A stretch of 52,360 nt of DNA from Veillonella sp. AM51-8BH (lineage in GTDB: Bacteria; Bacillota; Negativicutes; Veillonellales; Veillonellaceae): assembly GCF_003463825.1 (NCBI RefSeq), contig NZ_QSDY01000009.1, positions 1 to 52,360 on the forward strand, in the 5' to 3' direction. Below are positions 27,155 through 37,586 of the stretch, piece after piece. Each line of letters starts with the position of its first letter. Position 1 is the stretch's first letter. The notes beneath the pieces were generated by a model, which ran no database searches, was not told the origin of the DNA, and worked only from the letters and a program-made list of their open reading frames with translations. The position numbers were made by a program, and so were the translations under genes.

Positions 27155-28456
27155 ATGGATAGTTTGTTTGATTTAGAGCCTACAAATGCATATGAGCCAC
27201 TTCCTGTGCGTATGCGTCCTACCAAGTTGGATCATTTATACGGTCAAGAGAAGGCCGTAGGGAAGGGGACCTTCTTACGTGCTATGGTAGAGAAGGATAC
27301 CATTCCATCTATGCTTTTTTATGGGCCTTGTGGAACGGGGAAAACTACACTAGCAGGTATCATTGCTAAGGTAAGTAACAGTCATTTTGTAAATTTAAAT
27401 GCTACCAATGCTGGTATAGGTGAGTTGCGTAACATCATAGAGGATGCTCGTAAGCGCGTACGGTCATTACAACAAAGAACTATATTATTCCTCGATGAAA
27501 TCCACCGTTTCAATAAAAGCCAACAAGATGTGTTATTACCTTGTGTAGAAGATGGTACGATTATCCTCATTGGTGCCACCACAGAGAATCCGTTTTTTGA
27601 GGTTAATAGACCGCTTTTATCCCGTTTGCGACTCATAACATTGGAGGCTTTGACACCAAAGGCGATTGGTCAAATTTTGCGTCGTGCTATTACAGATGAA
27701 GAGGTAGGTCTTGGTAAACGCCGTTTACAAGTAACTGATGAAGTGCTAGAGGATGTAGGCATTTTCGTTAATGGCGACGGTCGTATGGCTTTGAATATTT
27801 TAGAACAGGCTGCAGCTATGGTACCGGATGAAGGGAATATAACCATAGAGGTTCTTGAAAAAGTTGTGGGACGTCGGATTTACACATATGATAAAAAAGG
27901 TGACAGCCACTACGATACAATCTCTGCTTTTATTAAAAGTATGCGTGGCTCTGATGTACAAGCGACGATGCATTATTTAGCACGTATGATTGAAGCGGGG
28001 GAGGATCCTAATTTTATTGCTCGTCGGATCGTAATATGTGCAGCTGAGGATGTAGGCCTTGCAGATCCGCAAGCTTTAATTCTAGCCAATGCAGCGGCTC
28101 AAGCGGCTCATATGGTAGGATTTCCGGAGGCTCGCATCATATTGTCTGAGGCGGCTTGTTATGTAGCATTAGCACCGAAAAGTAATTCTGCTTATTTGGC
28201 TATCGATGCAGCAATTGCCGATGTGCGCCACAAGGATTGTGGACAGGTGCCAGATCATTTAAAAGATAGTCATTATAGTGGGGCTAGCAAGCTAGGTCAT
28301 GGGAACACCTATAAGTATGCTCACAACTATCCAAATGGCTATGTAAAACAGCAGTATCTACCAACACCTCTTATGGATGCTTCGTACTACAACGGTATTA
28401 AAAGAGGCAAGGAAGAACAGTTACTTTGTGACTGGGAGAAACGGCGTAAAAGCTAA
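27155..28456 (+). CDS. rarA: Replication-associated recombination protein A (RarA/MgsA AAA+ ATPase)
   Basis: AAA+ ATPase of 433 aa in the RarA/MgsA/WRNIP1 family, which acts at stalled replication forks. Walker A GPCGTGKTT is near residue 57, Walker B FLDEIHRFNKSQQD near 110, and sensor 1 GATTENPFFEVN near 138. The C-terminal tetramerisation domain includes the typical GSDVQATMHYLARMIEAGEDP. The ATG at 27155 follows TGAGGTGAT. It is monocistronic after the 6S RNA terminator. Confidence 0.93.
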   Translation: MDSLFDLEPTNAYEPLPVRMRPTKLDHLYGQEKAVGKGTFLRAMVEKDTIPSMLFYGPCGTGKTTLAGIIAKVSNSHFVNLNATNAGIGELRNIIEDARKRVRSLQQRTILFLDEIHRFNKSQQDVLLPCVEDGTIILIGATTENPFFEVNRPLLSRLRLITLEALTPKAIGQILRRAITDEEVGLGKRRLQVTDEVLEDVGIFVNGDGRMALNILEQAAAMVPDEGNITIEVLEKVVGRRIYTYDKKGDSHYDTISAFIKSMRGSDVQATMHYLARMIEAGEDPNFIARRIVICAAEDVGLADPQALILANAAAQAAHMVGFPEARIILSEAACYVALAPKSNSAYLAIDAAIADVRHKDCGQVPDHLKDSHYSGASKLGHGNTYKYAHNYPNGYVKQQYLPTPLMDASYYNGIKRGKEEQLLCDWEKRRKS

Positions 28457-28538
28457 CTAAATACTTCGATATATGCTATAATATAATGATAAGTTAATTT
28501 ACAGTAGTGTTATATAAGTAAGGGGTTTGTATAGATTT

Positions 28539-31282
28539 ATGGCAGAAGAAAAAACTTCCACCAAAAAACGCAATACACGACGAAAGCGAACAAGTACAAA
28601 ACAGCAAACTAAGTCTCAAGGATTTTCCTTGCGCAGCGAAGTTAAAGGCTTAATTGTAATTGCCTTTGCAGTTATTTCCTTGCTCGGATTCTTTGGGTTT
28701 GAACTCGGTCTTGTAGGTCAGATTTTAACAGGTATATTCCGTTATGGTTTTGGCCTAGGCGGTATTATTCCTTGCCTTGGTGTGTTCTGGATTGGCTGGC
28801 GATTATTGTATAAAGGAACATTTATTTCCGTTACTAAACGGGGCGTTGTAATGACTTTGTTCTTCCTATTCTTGCTAGCCCTTGTTCCATTGTGGCGCGT
28901 TCCTGAGGGGCAGGAACTAATCACAACACAATTGGCTGATCAAGGCGGTGTAGTAGGTGGCGCCATCGCTACATTCCTTCGCACCCTATTAGGTGAGCTA
29001 GGGGCTATCATTTTAGATGTGTTCTTGTTACTAGCCTTTGGTATTCTAATTACCCGTTTATCCTTACGCAGTGGCTTGCAAAAAGCGGCGGATAAAACTC
29101 AAGTAGGATTAGATGTAGCTAAAGAAGTAGCTGCTGAAAAGGTGGCTGTAGCTAAAGAGGTCTTTGACGATTGGAATGAACAACGCAAAGAAGCAGCAGA
29201 GCAACGTAAAGCGTATAACAGGGAAAAGGATACACGCTTTGCTGATGCTGCCGATCAAGTGTTAGATACATTAGAAAAACGCGGTATAACTACTGATAGA
29301 GATAATTTTGAACCTAGTGCAATTGTAGAGAATGAACCTATGGTAGACACAGTAACAACTGTGGAAACACCAAAGGCTCCTACATCTTGGAAAGAATTAG
29401 CCGAGATAGAGGCACGCAATCGAGCAGCAGAACAATTGGCGAATATTTCTGAAGCCTCTGGTGATGCGAAATCTTATGATGCGGATGATTTTGATCAATT
29501 CTCTGATGCTAGTAGATCTACTGGTGATGATTATGTATATGTTCCAGATGAGGATTATACATATACTCCTGATGAGGGTATTCAGATGATTCTGAATCAG
29601 TAGACAATACTCATGTGGAACAGCCGGAGTTCACATATCAAAATACAACGATTGGTCCGTTGGAAACTAATCACGCTGCTATAGCTTCTGCTGTACCTGG
29701 AACAGGTGCTGCTGCAAGTTCTGTAAGTGCTGGTGCAGGCATGAATGGGATGAGCTTACAAGTGCCGTCTACCATTAGTACTACAGAAGATACCGCACAA
29801 GTGGCAGTGTCTAAAGAAGGTCAAATTCACCGTACCTATGATAGACCTTACCATTTCCCAAGCCTTGATATTTTGGCGAAAGGGAAGGGGAGTCAAAGCA
29901 ATGGTGAAGAAGTAGCACAAAATGCAATGATGCTTGAAAATGTATTGAGTAACTTTGGCATTACTGCTAAGGTTGTTAATGCTACACAAGGTCCAACCGT
30001 TACGCGTTACGAAATTGAACCTGCACCGGGTGTAAAGGTTAGCCGGATCGTTAATTTAACAGATGATATTGCCCTTAATTTAGCGGCTCAACATATTCGT
30101 ATGGAGGCTCCAATTCCTGGTAAATCCGCTATTGGTATTGAGGTTCCTAATAAGACAACAGAGGCTGTACATTTGCGCGATGTTCTTGATTGCAGTGATT
30201 TCAAGGATGCGCGTGGGGGCATTCCTGTTGGTCTTGGTAAAGATATTGCAGGGAAACCTGTTATTACAGACCTTGCGAAGATGCCTCACTTGCTCGTAGC
30301 AGGTACAACAGGTTCTGGTAAGTCTGTATGTGTTAATACATTGATTTCCAGTATTCTATTTAGTCGTAAACCAGAAGAGGTTAAATTACTATTAATCGAT
30401 CCTAAGATGGTTGAATTGTCTATTTATAACGGCATTCCTCATTTGATGGCGCCAGTAGTAACCGATATGAAAAAGGCCGCTGCTGTATTGCGCTGGGCTG
30501 TTCGTGAAATGGAGGCCCGTTATAAAGCATTTGCAGCGTCTGGTAAACGCGATATAAAGAGCTATAACGAAGCGCACCCTAAAGCGGCTATGCCGTTGAT
30601 TGTATTAATCATCGATGAGTTAGCTGACCTTATGATGACAGCTCCTGATGATATTGAAGAATCTATTAGCCGCTTAGCACAAATGGCGCGTGCTGCGGGT
30701 ATTCATATGGTACTTGCTACACAACGTCCATCTGTTAACGTTATTACAGGTTCTATTAAGGCCAATGTACCGAGCCGTATTTCCTTTGCCGTAGGTTCTC
30801 AAATTGACTCCCGTACTATCCTCGATATGGCGGGGGCAGAAAAATTACTTGGTAAAGGTGATATGCTGTTTGCTCCAATTGGGGCGAATAAACCAATTCG
30901 TGTACAAGGTGCATTTATATCTGATGATGAGGTAGAAAAACTTGTAGAATTTGTAAAAGCTCAACGTGAACCAGAGTATGATAATACGGTAACGCAAGAG
31001 GCTGAAAAGGAAACAGAGAAAGAATCATCTGAAGAAAATGATATTTACCGCGATGAATTATTAGAGCGTGCTGTTAATCTTGTAATGGAATCTGGTCAAG
31101 CTTCTGTATCCATGTTGCAACGTCGATTCCGCATAGGTTATACTCGTGCGGCTCGTCTGGTAGATACGATGGAAGATCTTAAAATCGTTGGCCCTAGCAT
31201 GGGCAGTAAGGCTCGAGAAATTTTAATGAGTCCTGAACAAGCAAAGGCTCGATATTTCTCGGACTCCAATGATGAACAATAA
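28539..31282 (+). CDS. ftsK: DNA translocase FtsK/SpoIIIE, single-base frameshift in the linker
   Basis: Septal dsDNA pump that clears chromosome DNA at division. The N-terminal half has a basic start, about four membrane helices (about residues 30-180) and an acidic/alanine-rich linker. The C-terminal half has the motor (Walker A GTTGSGKSV, Walker B LIVLIIDELADLMM) and the winged-helix gamma domain (SVSMLQRRFRIGYTRAARLVD). As written, the frame ends at 29603 within the acidic linker, and the motor continues in another frame whose upstream reading (YSDDSESVDNTHVEQPE) joins smoothly if one G is restored in the GGG at 29576-29578. The repaired protein is about 914 aa. A motor-only start at the GTG at 29615 is possible but has no good ribosome-binding site. 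Confidence 0.88.
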
Positions 31283-31330
31283 TTGAATGATTACGATATG
31301 AGTAGTATGTAGAGTTAGAAAGGAACGAAA

Positions 31331-31783
31331 ATGGCTGAATTAGGCGAAGAATTACGACGTGAACGGGTAAGACGTAATCTAACCTTTAAAGATGTGGAGC
31401 AAGTGCTGCACATTAAGACAACCTATTTGGAAGCTATCGAAGATGGTAAATATGACATCATTCCTGGTCAGGTCTACGTAAAAGGCTTCATTCGTAATTA
31501 CGGTAATTATTTAGATCTTGATGGGGATCGCTTGGTAAAAGCCTACCAAAGTCAAGTAGGTGATATAGATACGTTTTCTTTGCGTTCTGTGACGCGCCAG
31601 AAGGCACAAGCTGCGCCAAATTTGGTGCAAAGTGAATTCGTTGAATACCAAACCTCTAAAAAGCGTATGTCCTTAGAAACGCGTCAACGAAAACGCCAAC
31701 GTTCTATCGTTCAGGAACGTATTATTTTAGGCATTATTTTATTCTGTATGGCATTATTTTTACTGTGGTTATTCCTTTTCTAA
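31331..31783 (+). CDS. RodZ-like membrane protein: N-terminal HTH plus one TM helix
   Basis: Protein of 150 aa. Residues 1-70 form an HTH_25 domain (GEELRRERVRRNLTFKDVEQVLHIKTTYLEAIE, YVKGFIRNYGNYLDLD) characteristic of RodZ, which links MreB to the membrane. A basic stretch (KRMSLETRQRKRQRS, about 114-128) precedes a terminal hydrophobic helix (about 131-150). The extracytoplasmic DUF4115 domain of full RodZ is missing, so the protein ends at the membrane. It lies between ftsK and a YgiQ-type gene, a common RodZ neighbourhood in Firmicutes. The ATG at 31331 follows AAAGGAACG. Confidence 0.8.
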   Translation: MAELGEELRRERVRRNLTFKDVEQVLHIKTTYLEAIEDGKYDIIPGQVYVKGFIRNYGNYLDLDGDRLVKAYQSQVGDIDTFSLRSVTRQKAQAAPNLVQSEFVEYQTSKKRMSLETRQRKRQRSIVQERIILGIILFCMALFLLWLFLF

Positions 31784-31822
31784 TAGTTGATTAGGAATGA
31801 TAGAAAGGCATTTACACAATCA

Positions 31823-33784
31823 ATGGATAGATTTTTAGTAACAGAACCTTCGGATATGAAGGAACGAGGTTGGGCCGAATTAGATTTTGTCCTCATCAGT
31901 GGGGACGCCTATGTAGACCATCCGTCCTTTGCTCCTGCCGTTATCGGCAGGTATCTAGAGTCCAAAGGCTATCGTGTAGGCATTATAGATCAACCAGATT
32001 GGAATGCTGTAGAGGCTTTCAAAAAACTAGGTAAACCGCGTCTAGCGTCCCTTGTTACAGCAGGGAATCTAGACTCAATGCTCAATAAATTTACGGCGGC
32101 AAAGAAGATTCGCCGTCAAGACGATTATTCTCCCGGTGGTGAATCTGGACATCGTCCAGATCGGGCTACCTTGGTATATGCGAACCGTATGAAAGAGGCA
32201 TATAGTGATGTGCCGCTTATTATCGGTGGTATAGAGGCATCCTTACGCCGCTTTGGTCATTATGATTATTGGTCAGATACTGTGCGTCGTTCTATTTTAG
32301 TTGATTCAAAGGCGGATGTACTTGTTTATGGTATGGGTGAACTTCAAATTGTAGAATTAGCTGATGCGTTAGATCAAGATAGATTTAAAGAGTCCTTGCC
32401 ATCTATTCGTGGTATTTGTTATATGGCCAAGGAAATCCCTACTATAGACTATGTTGAGTGTCCATCTTTTGAGGAAATTAAAGCGGATAAGATGGCTTTT
32501 GCTGATGCATTCCGTATGCAGTATGATGAACAAGATCCATTCTATGGTCGTATAGTAGTACAAAAACATGGCGATAGATATCTTGTTCAAAACACACCTG
32601 CATTGCCACTTACGCAGGAGGAAATGGATGGCGTATATAACTTGCCGTATACTCGCAAGTGGCATCCTAAATATGATGATAAGGGTGGCGTACCAGCATT
32701 AAGCGAAGTACAGTTTAGCCTTGTAAGTCAACGGGGGTGCTTTGGTAGCTGTTCATTCTGTGCAATAACAAATCATCAAGGTCGTATCATCCAAAACCGT
32801 AGTCATGAGTCTTTACTTGATGAAGCTCAAACTATGATTAATATGGATAACTTTAAAGGATATATTCATGATGTTGGGGGCCCTACGGCGAACTTCCGTC
32901 ATTTAGCTTGTGACAAACAAGCTGTATATGGTGCTTGTAAAGGTCGTACTTGTGCTGCTCCAGAGCCTTGTGAAAATCTAAATACAAACCATGATGACTA
33001 TATTGCTTTACTCCGTAAATTACGTAAGCTAAAAGGCGTAAAAAAGGTATTTGTTCGTTCTGGCTTGCGTTATGACTATGTTCTAGCGGATAACAATAAA
33101 GATTTTGTCCGCGAGCTTTGTGAATTTCATGTAAGTGGACAATTAAAAGTAGCGCCAGAACATGTTTCTAAACGCGTTACCAATATGATGGGCAAAGCTG
33201 GTAAGGAAGAGTTCCTCACCTTTAAATCTTGGTTTGAAGAGGCCAATAAAAAGCTTGGTAAGAAGCAATATTTAGTACCATATTTTATGAGCTCTCATCC
33301 AGGTTGTGCCTTGGAAGATGCTATTGAATTAGCTGAGTTCTTACGTGATCAACATATGTATCCAGAACAAGTGCAAGACTTTATTCCTACGCCGGGGAGC
33401 TTATCGACATGTATGTACTATACGGGCATTAACCCACTGGATGGAAAACCTGTATATGTTGCCAAAAAAGGTAGAGATAAAGCTAAGCAGCGGGCCTTAA
33501 TGCAATATAAAAATATTGAAAATTATGACCTTGTAAAAGAGGCGCTCATTGAAGCTAATCGACGTGACTTGATAGGGTTTGGACCTGAATGTTTGATTCC
33601 ACCACGCCCAATTGGTCGGACTAATCGTACTAGTCAATCTAGTGGTTCTCGTAATAGTGGGAAGAATAATGATCGTCGCAACGGACGTCAGTCTAGTGAG
33701 AAAAGTAGTAAGGGTAGACCCTCTCGTAATGGCATGACCAAAAGTCGTCCATCTAATAGTAATCGAGGACGTGGTAGTCGTTAA
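31823..33784 (+). CDS. YgiQ-family radical SAM protein (UPF0313)
   Basis: Radical SAM protein of about 653 aa, function unknown. The conserved N-terminus (ERGWAELDFVLISGDAYVDHPSF) precedes the 4Fe-4S motif RGCFGSCSFCAIT near residue 310 and HDVGGPTANF. A C-terminal tail of about 60 residues is rich in Ser, Arg, Asn and Gly and looks disordered and basic, possibly RNA-binding. I choose the ATG at 31823 (MDRFLVTEPSDMKERG) because family members start at about this point; an in-frame TTG at 31787 has no ribosome-binding site. Confidence 0.87.
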   Translation: MDRFLVTEPSDMKERGWAELDFVLISGDAYVDHPSFAPAVIGRYLESKGYRVGIIDQPDWNAVEAFKKLGKPRLASLVTAGNLDSMLNKFTAAKKIRRQDDYSPGGESGHRPDRATLVYANRMKEAYSDVPLIIGGIEASLRRFGHYDYWSDTVRRSILVDSKADVLVYGMGELQIVELADALDQDRFKESLPSIRGICYMAKEIPTIDYVECPSFEEIKADKMAFADAFRMQYDEQDPFYGRIVVQKHGDRYLVQNTPALPLTQEEMDGVYNLPYTRKWHPKYDDKGGVPALSEVQFSLVSQRGCFGSCSFCAITNHQGRIIQNRSHESLLDEAQTMINMDNFKGYIHDVGGPTANFRHLACDKQAVYGACKGRTCAAPEPCENLNTNHDDYIALLRKLRKLKGVKKVFVRSGLRYDYVLADNNKDFVRELCEFHVSGQLKVAPEHVSKRVTNMMGKAGKEEFLTFKSWFEEANKKLGKKQYLVPYFMSSHPGCALEDAIELAEFLRDQHMYPEQVQDFIPTPGSLSTCMYYTGINPLDGKPVYVAKKGRDKAKQRALMQYKNIENYDLVKEALIEANRRDLIGFGPECLIPPRPIGRTNRTSQSSGSRNSGKNNDRRNGRQSSEKSSKGRPSRNGMTKSRPSNSNRGRGSR

Positions 33785-33846
33785 TAATGGAGAATAGTTT
33801 TGTCTATTCTGGTTTGGGAATACTTTATGTCTTATAGGAGGCATAT

Positions 33847-34884
33847 ATGAAACGGTGGATTGCTCCGGGCGTTTTAGCCCTATTTGTTATAGGAATGTTA
33901 ACCTATGGCGTAAACTTTTACCATCAAGAACAGTTAGAACATGCAAAAGAACCTGTTCGTGGTGAGATTACTGTTTATACAGACTTGCCGAACAATATAA
34001 CTACATTGCTTGCCGACCGATATGAAGAGGAGAAAAATGTAAAAGTTACAGTTATGCCTCTTACAGAAGAGCAAATGGCCCAACGGTCGGCTTCAAATGT
34101 AGCTGATACATCTGGTGATCTGGTACTTACCTCTGAAGATAATCTTGTTGTAGGGGCAAATGTAGGGAAATATGCACCTATCGTTAATGAGAGAATTGAC
34201 GAAGTACGTGATAATCTAAAAGATATAAATGGGTATTGGGTAGGTCTTTGGTATGATCCTATTGTATTTGTTCAAAATGACACCTTCTACAATGGGATAG
34301 GTAAATATATTACTACTTGGGATACATTGGGAAAACAAGGTGATTGGTCTATTGTGATGACCGATTTTGTAGCATCCCAAAATGCAGCTAATTTGTTATA
34401 TAACATGGTGGAATATAGAGGCGAGCCTGAGGCACTGAACTATTTATATAGCTTAAAGCCACATATAATACAACATGCCAAGTTCTTGTCTACTCCAGTT
34501 CGCTTAACTGCGTTAGGAGAGTCTAATATCGGCATTGGTAATTTGTCTGATGCAGCCCAATATACTCGTCATGGATATCCGATTAAGGTTATATACCCAA
34601 CAGATGGAACATCTTATTATGTAACTGGCGCTGCTGTATTAAAAAATTCAAAACATAAAGCAGATAGCGTTGAATTTATTAATTGGTTGTTATCTACAAA
34701 GACTGCAAAATATATGGTTGAAAATAATTTCACCTATATATTTACGAATCCAGAAATGGATGAGCCAAAAGACTCATTGGGGCACGAGTTAATTTTATGG
34801 CCTGTTAATGGTGGTTACACTATAGATGGTAAAAAGTTATTGTTAAATCACTGGGTTAGCCAAGTGCGCTTCCGCAAGGAGTAA
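33847..34884 (+). CDS. Extracellular solute-binding protein (Fe3+/polyamine-type fold), orphan
   Basis: Periplasmic-binding-protein family member of 345 aa. A hydrophobic N-terminal segment (about residues 6-24) acts as a signal peptide or anchor; there is no lipobox cysteine. The mature part begins GEITVYTDLPNNITTLLADRYEEE, as in ferric-iron and related type 2 binding proteins, with ANLLYNMVEYRGEPEALNYLYSL in the middle. No permease or ATPase gene is adjacent, so either the transporter is elsewhere or the protein has another role. Substrate unknown. The ATG follows TAGGAGGC. Confidence 0.8.
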   Translation: MKRWIAPGVLALFVIGMLTYGVNFYHQEQLEHAKEPVRGEITVYTDLPNNITTLLADRYEEEKNVKVTVMPLTEEQMAQRSASNVADTSGDLVLTSEDNLVVGANVGKYAPIVNERIDEVRDNLKDINGYWVGLWYDPIVFVQNDTFYNGIGKYITTWDTLGKQGDWSIVMTDFVASQNAANLLYNMVEYRGEPEALNYLYSLKPHIIQHAKFLSTPVRLTALGESNIGIGNLSDAAQYTRHGYPIKVIYPTDGTSYYVTGAAVLKNSKHKADSVEFINWLLSTKTAKYMVENNFTYIFTNPEMDEPKDSLGHELILWPVNGGYTIDGKKLLLNHWVSQVRFRKE

Positions 34885-34950
34885 CTCAGTTATATAGATC
34901 CTATTACAGGAAGTAAATTGAGAAATAAACTAGTTATGAAAGGATATAGA

Positions 34951-36297
34951 ATGGGTAAGAAATTAGGGTATGTTAGCCTAGGTTGTGCTAAAAACTTAGT
35001 AGATACAGAGGTAATGTTAGGCTTATTGAAAGATAATGGCTATACGATTACAGAGGACCTAAGCGAAGCAGATCTTATCGTTGTAAATACCTGTACCTTT
35101 ATTGAGAAAGCAAAAGCCGAGTCTATTAATACTATTCTTGAGGTGGCTCAATATAAAGATGATGGTAAATGTAAAGGCCTTATTGTAGCAGGTTGCTTAA
35201 GCCAACAATATCAAGATGAATTATTCCAAGAAATTCCTGAAATTGATGCTTTAATCGGTACAGGTGCATGGGATCAGATTATGGTAGCCGTTGATGCTAT
35301 TGAACATGGTAATCGCAGTTGTATCATGGAAAATATTACAAATATTTATGATGAGCGTATGCCGCGTATTCAAACAACGCCTCGGTACAGTGCATATGTA
35401 AAAATTGCTGAAGGCTGTAATAATGGTTGTACCTTCTGTATTATTCCAAAGGTGCGTGGTGCGTTCCGCAGTCGTACTATTGAGTCTATTAAGGCTGAAG
35501 TAGAACGATTGGCTGCATCCGGTGTTAAAGAGGTCGTTCTTATCGCTCAAGATACAACTAGTTACGGTATTGATCTAAATGATGGTAAACCATTGTTGAC
35601 TACATTGCTTAAGGAATTAACTGCCGTAGAAGGTATCGAATGGATTCGCATGTTATACTTATATCCAACTTTCTTCTCCGATGAATTGTTAGATATTATC
35701 GTTAATGAGCCAAAACTTTGTAAATATGTAGATATTCCACTACAACATGTGAATAACGATATTTTAAAACAAATGAATCGTCGTGATGATCGCAATGATA
35801 TTGAACGTTTGCTTAAGAAGATTAGAAATGCACCGACACATATTACATTGCGCACATCTATCATCGTTGGGTTCCCTGGTGAAACAGATGAACAATTTGA
35901 AGAACTTTGTGACTTTGTAAAAGAAATAAAATTCGATAATATGGGCGTATTTACTTACTCTCAAGAGGAAGGTACACCAGCTGGTGCCCGTGAAGATCAA
36001 GTGCCAGAAGAGGTGAAAGAAGAACGTTATCATATTCTCATGTCCATTCAAGCAGCTATTTCTGAAGAGAATAATCGCGATTTAGAAGGTACTGTTGACT
36101 ATGCAATGGTGGAAGAAATCGAGGACGGCGAGAATGGTACATTACTCGCTAAAGGACGCTTGAAATCTCAAGCTCCTGATGTAGACGGCAACATGTACAT
36201 CGAAGACTGCGGCGAAGATATTAAACCTGGTGACATCCTCAAAGTACAAGTAGAACAAGGTTTTGCGTATGATGTAGTAGCTACGGTTGTAGAATAA
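34951..36297 (+). CDS. rimO: Ribosomal protein S12 methylthiotransferase RimO
   Basis: Radical SAM methylthiotransferase of 448 aa that modifies an aspartate of ribosomal protein S12. Domains: N-terminal MTTase (GYVSLGCAKNLVDTEVMLG, NTCTFIEKA, GCLSQQY), radical SAM core with EGCNNGCTFCIIPKVRGAF (about residue 155), and a C-terminal TRAM domain. The wording GCAKNLVDTE separates RimO from MiaB. The ATG at 34951 follows GAAAGGA; an in-frame TTG at 34918 is less likely. Confidence 0.95.
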   Translation: MGKKLGYVSLGCAKNLVDTEVMLGLLKDNGYTITEDLSEADLIVVNTCTFIEKAKAESINTILEVAQYKDDGKCKGLIVAGCLSQQYQDELFQEIPEIDALIGTGAWDQIMVAVDAIEHGNRSCIMENITNIYDERMPRIQTTPRYSAYVKIAEGCNNGCTFCIIPKVRGAFRSRTIESIKAEVERLAASGVKEVVLIAQDTTSYGIDLNDGKPLLTTLLKELTAVEGIEWIRMLYLYPTFFSDELLDIIVNEPKLCKYVDIPLQHVNNDILKQMNRRDDRNDIERLLKKIRNAPTHITLRTSIIVGFPGETDEQFEELCDFVKEIKFDNMGVFTYSQEEGTPAGAREDQVPEEVKEERYHILMSIQAAISEENNRDLEGTVDYAMVEEIEDGENGTLLAKGRLKSQAPDVDGNMYIEDCGEDIKPGDILKVQVEQGFAYDVVATVVE

Positions 36298-36334
36298 AAC
36301 ACAGCTCGATTCTTTCGATTGTGGAGGTGATCTG

Positions 36335-37582
36335 ATGATTGTAGAACTTATTTCTACAGGTTCAGAATTATTGCTAGGCGATACAGTGAATACAAATGTA
36401 TCTTGGCTAGCACAAGAATTAAATAAATTAGGCTATACTATTGCTCATCAATCTGTAGTGGGGGATAATCCTAAGCGCATGGCAGAGGTCTTTCAATTAG
36501 CTAGCACTAGAGCGGACATCGTTATTAGTACTGGCGGATTAGGACCAACGCAAGGGGATATTACACGAAATGTATTAGCCGATTCTATTGGACGACCTAT
36601 TGTATTTAATCAAGAGGCTATGGATGAGGTTAAAAAATTCTTTGACCGTGTAAAACGTACCGTGCCGGATGCAAGTCGTCGAGAAGCGGAGTTGCCTGAA
36701 GGCGCAAACGTATTACATAATCCGGTAGGCGTGGCGCCTGGTGTTGTAGTGGAAGATGGCGATACTACATATATTCTTTTGCCAGGACCTCCTGGTGAGA
36801 TGAAGGGTATGTTCCACGATAGTGTGGTGCCTTATTTAATGAATCGATTTGGTTCGCAAGGTGTTGTTACCTCCTATCGCTATGGCGTATATGATATTCG
36901 CGAAATTGATTTAGAAAATACCTTAATGGATCTCATTAAGAACCAATCGAATCCAACTATTGCCTTGCTCATTAAAAAGGGGTACATAGAGGTTCGTATT
37001 ACTGCTAAGGCTGACACCTTAGAGGCTGCCCATGAGGTTCTCAACCCTTGGGATGCTATCATTCGAGAACGATTAGGAGCTCGTGTAGGACGTGACTTGA
37101 CTGTTTCTATGGAGGAAACACTTGGTCATGTGTTACTTGAAGAGCATAGCACTATTAGTACTGCTGAATCCTGTACTTCTGGATTAGTTGGTAAATTACT
37201 AACTAATGTGAGTGGCAGTAGTGAGTACTACATGGGTGGCGTTATTTCGTATAGCAACGACATAAAACATCGTGTACTAAGTGTACCTCAAAACATGCTC
37301 GATACGTATGGTGCCGTAAGTGAGCAAGTTGCTAAGGCTATGGCAGAGGGGGCACGAACTGTGGGTCAAACAACATATGCCGTTTCTACGACTGGCATAG
37401 CTGGTCCCGGCGGTGGTAGCCCTGAGAAGCCGGTTGGTCTTGTGTGGTTCGGTGTAACTGGACCTCATGGGACAGTAGCTCACAAGGCTAATTTAATTGG
37501 TAATCGCGAAGATATTCGACAAAGTGCAGCAGAGCTAGCACTATATTATGTGTATACTTATATAACAGAAAAGGGGAAATAA
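36335..37582 (+). CDS. cinA: CinA: competence/damage-inducible protein with NMN amidohydrolase domain
   Basis: Two-domain protein of 415 aa. The N-terminal MoaB/MogA-like (COG1058) domain contains [15 protein letters not shown] and [15 protein letters not shown] (about residues 66-80). The C-terminal PncC-type nicotinamide-nucleotide amidase domain contains [15 protein letters not shown] and [19 protein letters not shown]. The family recycles pyridine nucleotides. It is directly upstream of recA, the classic cinA-recA order. The ATG at 36335 follows GGAGGTGAT. Confidence 0.95.
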   Translation: MIVELISTGSELLLGDTVNTNVSWLAQELNKLGYTIAHQSVVGDNPKRMAEVFQLASTRADIVISTGGLGPTQGDITRNVLADSIGRPIVFNQEAMDEVKKFFDRVKRTVPDASRREAELPEGANVLHNPVGVAPGVVVEDGDTTYILLPGPPGEMKGMFHDSVVPYLMNRFGSQGVVTSYRYGVYDIREIDLENTLMDLIKNQSNPTIALLIKKGYIEVRITAKADTLEAAHEVLNPWDAIIRERLGARVGRDLTVSMEETLGHVLLEEHSTISTAESCTSGLVGKLLTNVSGSSEYYMGGVISYSNDIKHRVLSVPQNMLDTYGAVSEQVAKAMAEGARTVGQTTYAVSTTGIAGPGGGSPEKPVGLVWFGVTGPHGTVAHKANLIGNREDIRQSAAELALYYVYTYITEKGK

Positions 37583-37586
37583 AATA

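Noticed and set aside
29615..31282. A separate, soluble motor-only FtsK protein
   Set aside because: The GTG has no ribosome-binding site. The acidic linker reads on smoothly into the membrane half once one G is restored, so a single FtsK is simpler.
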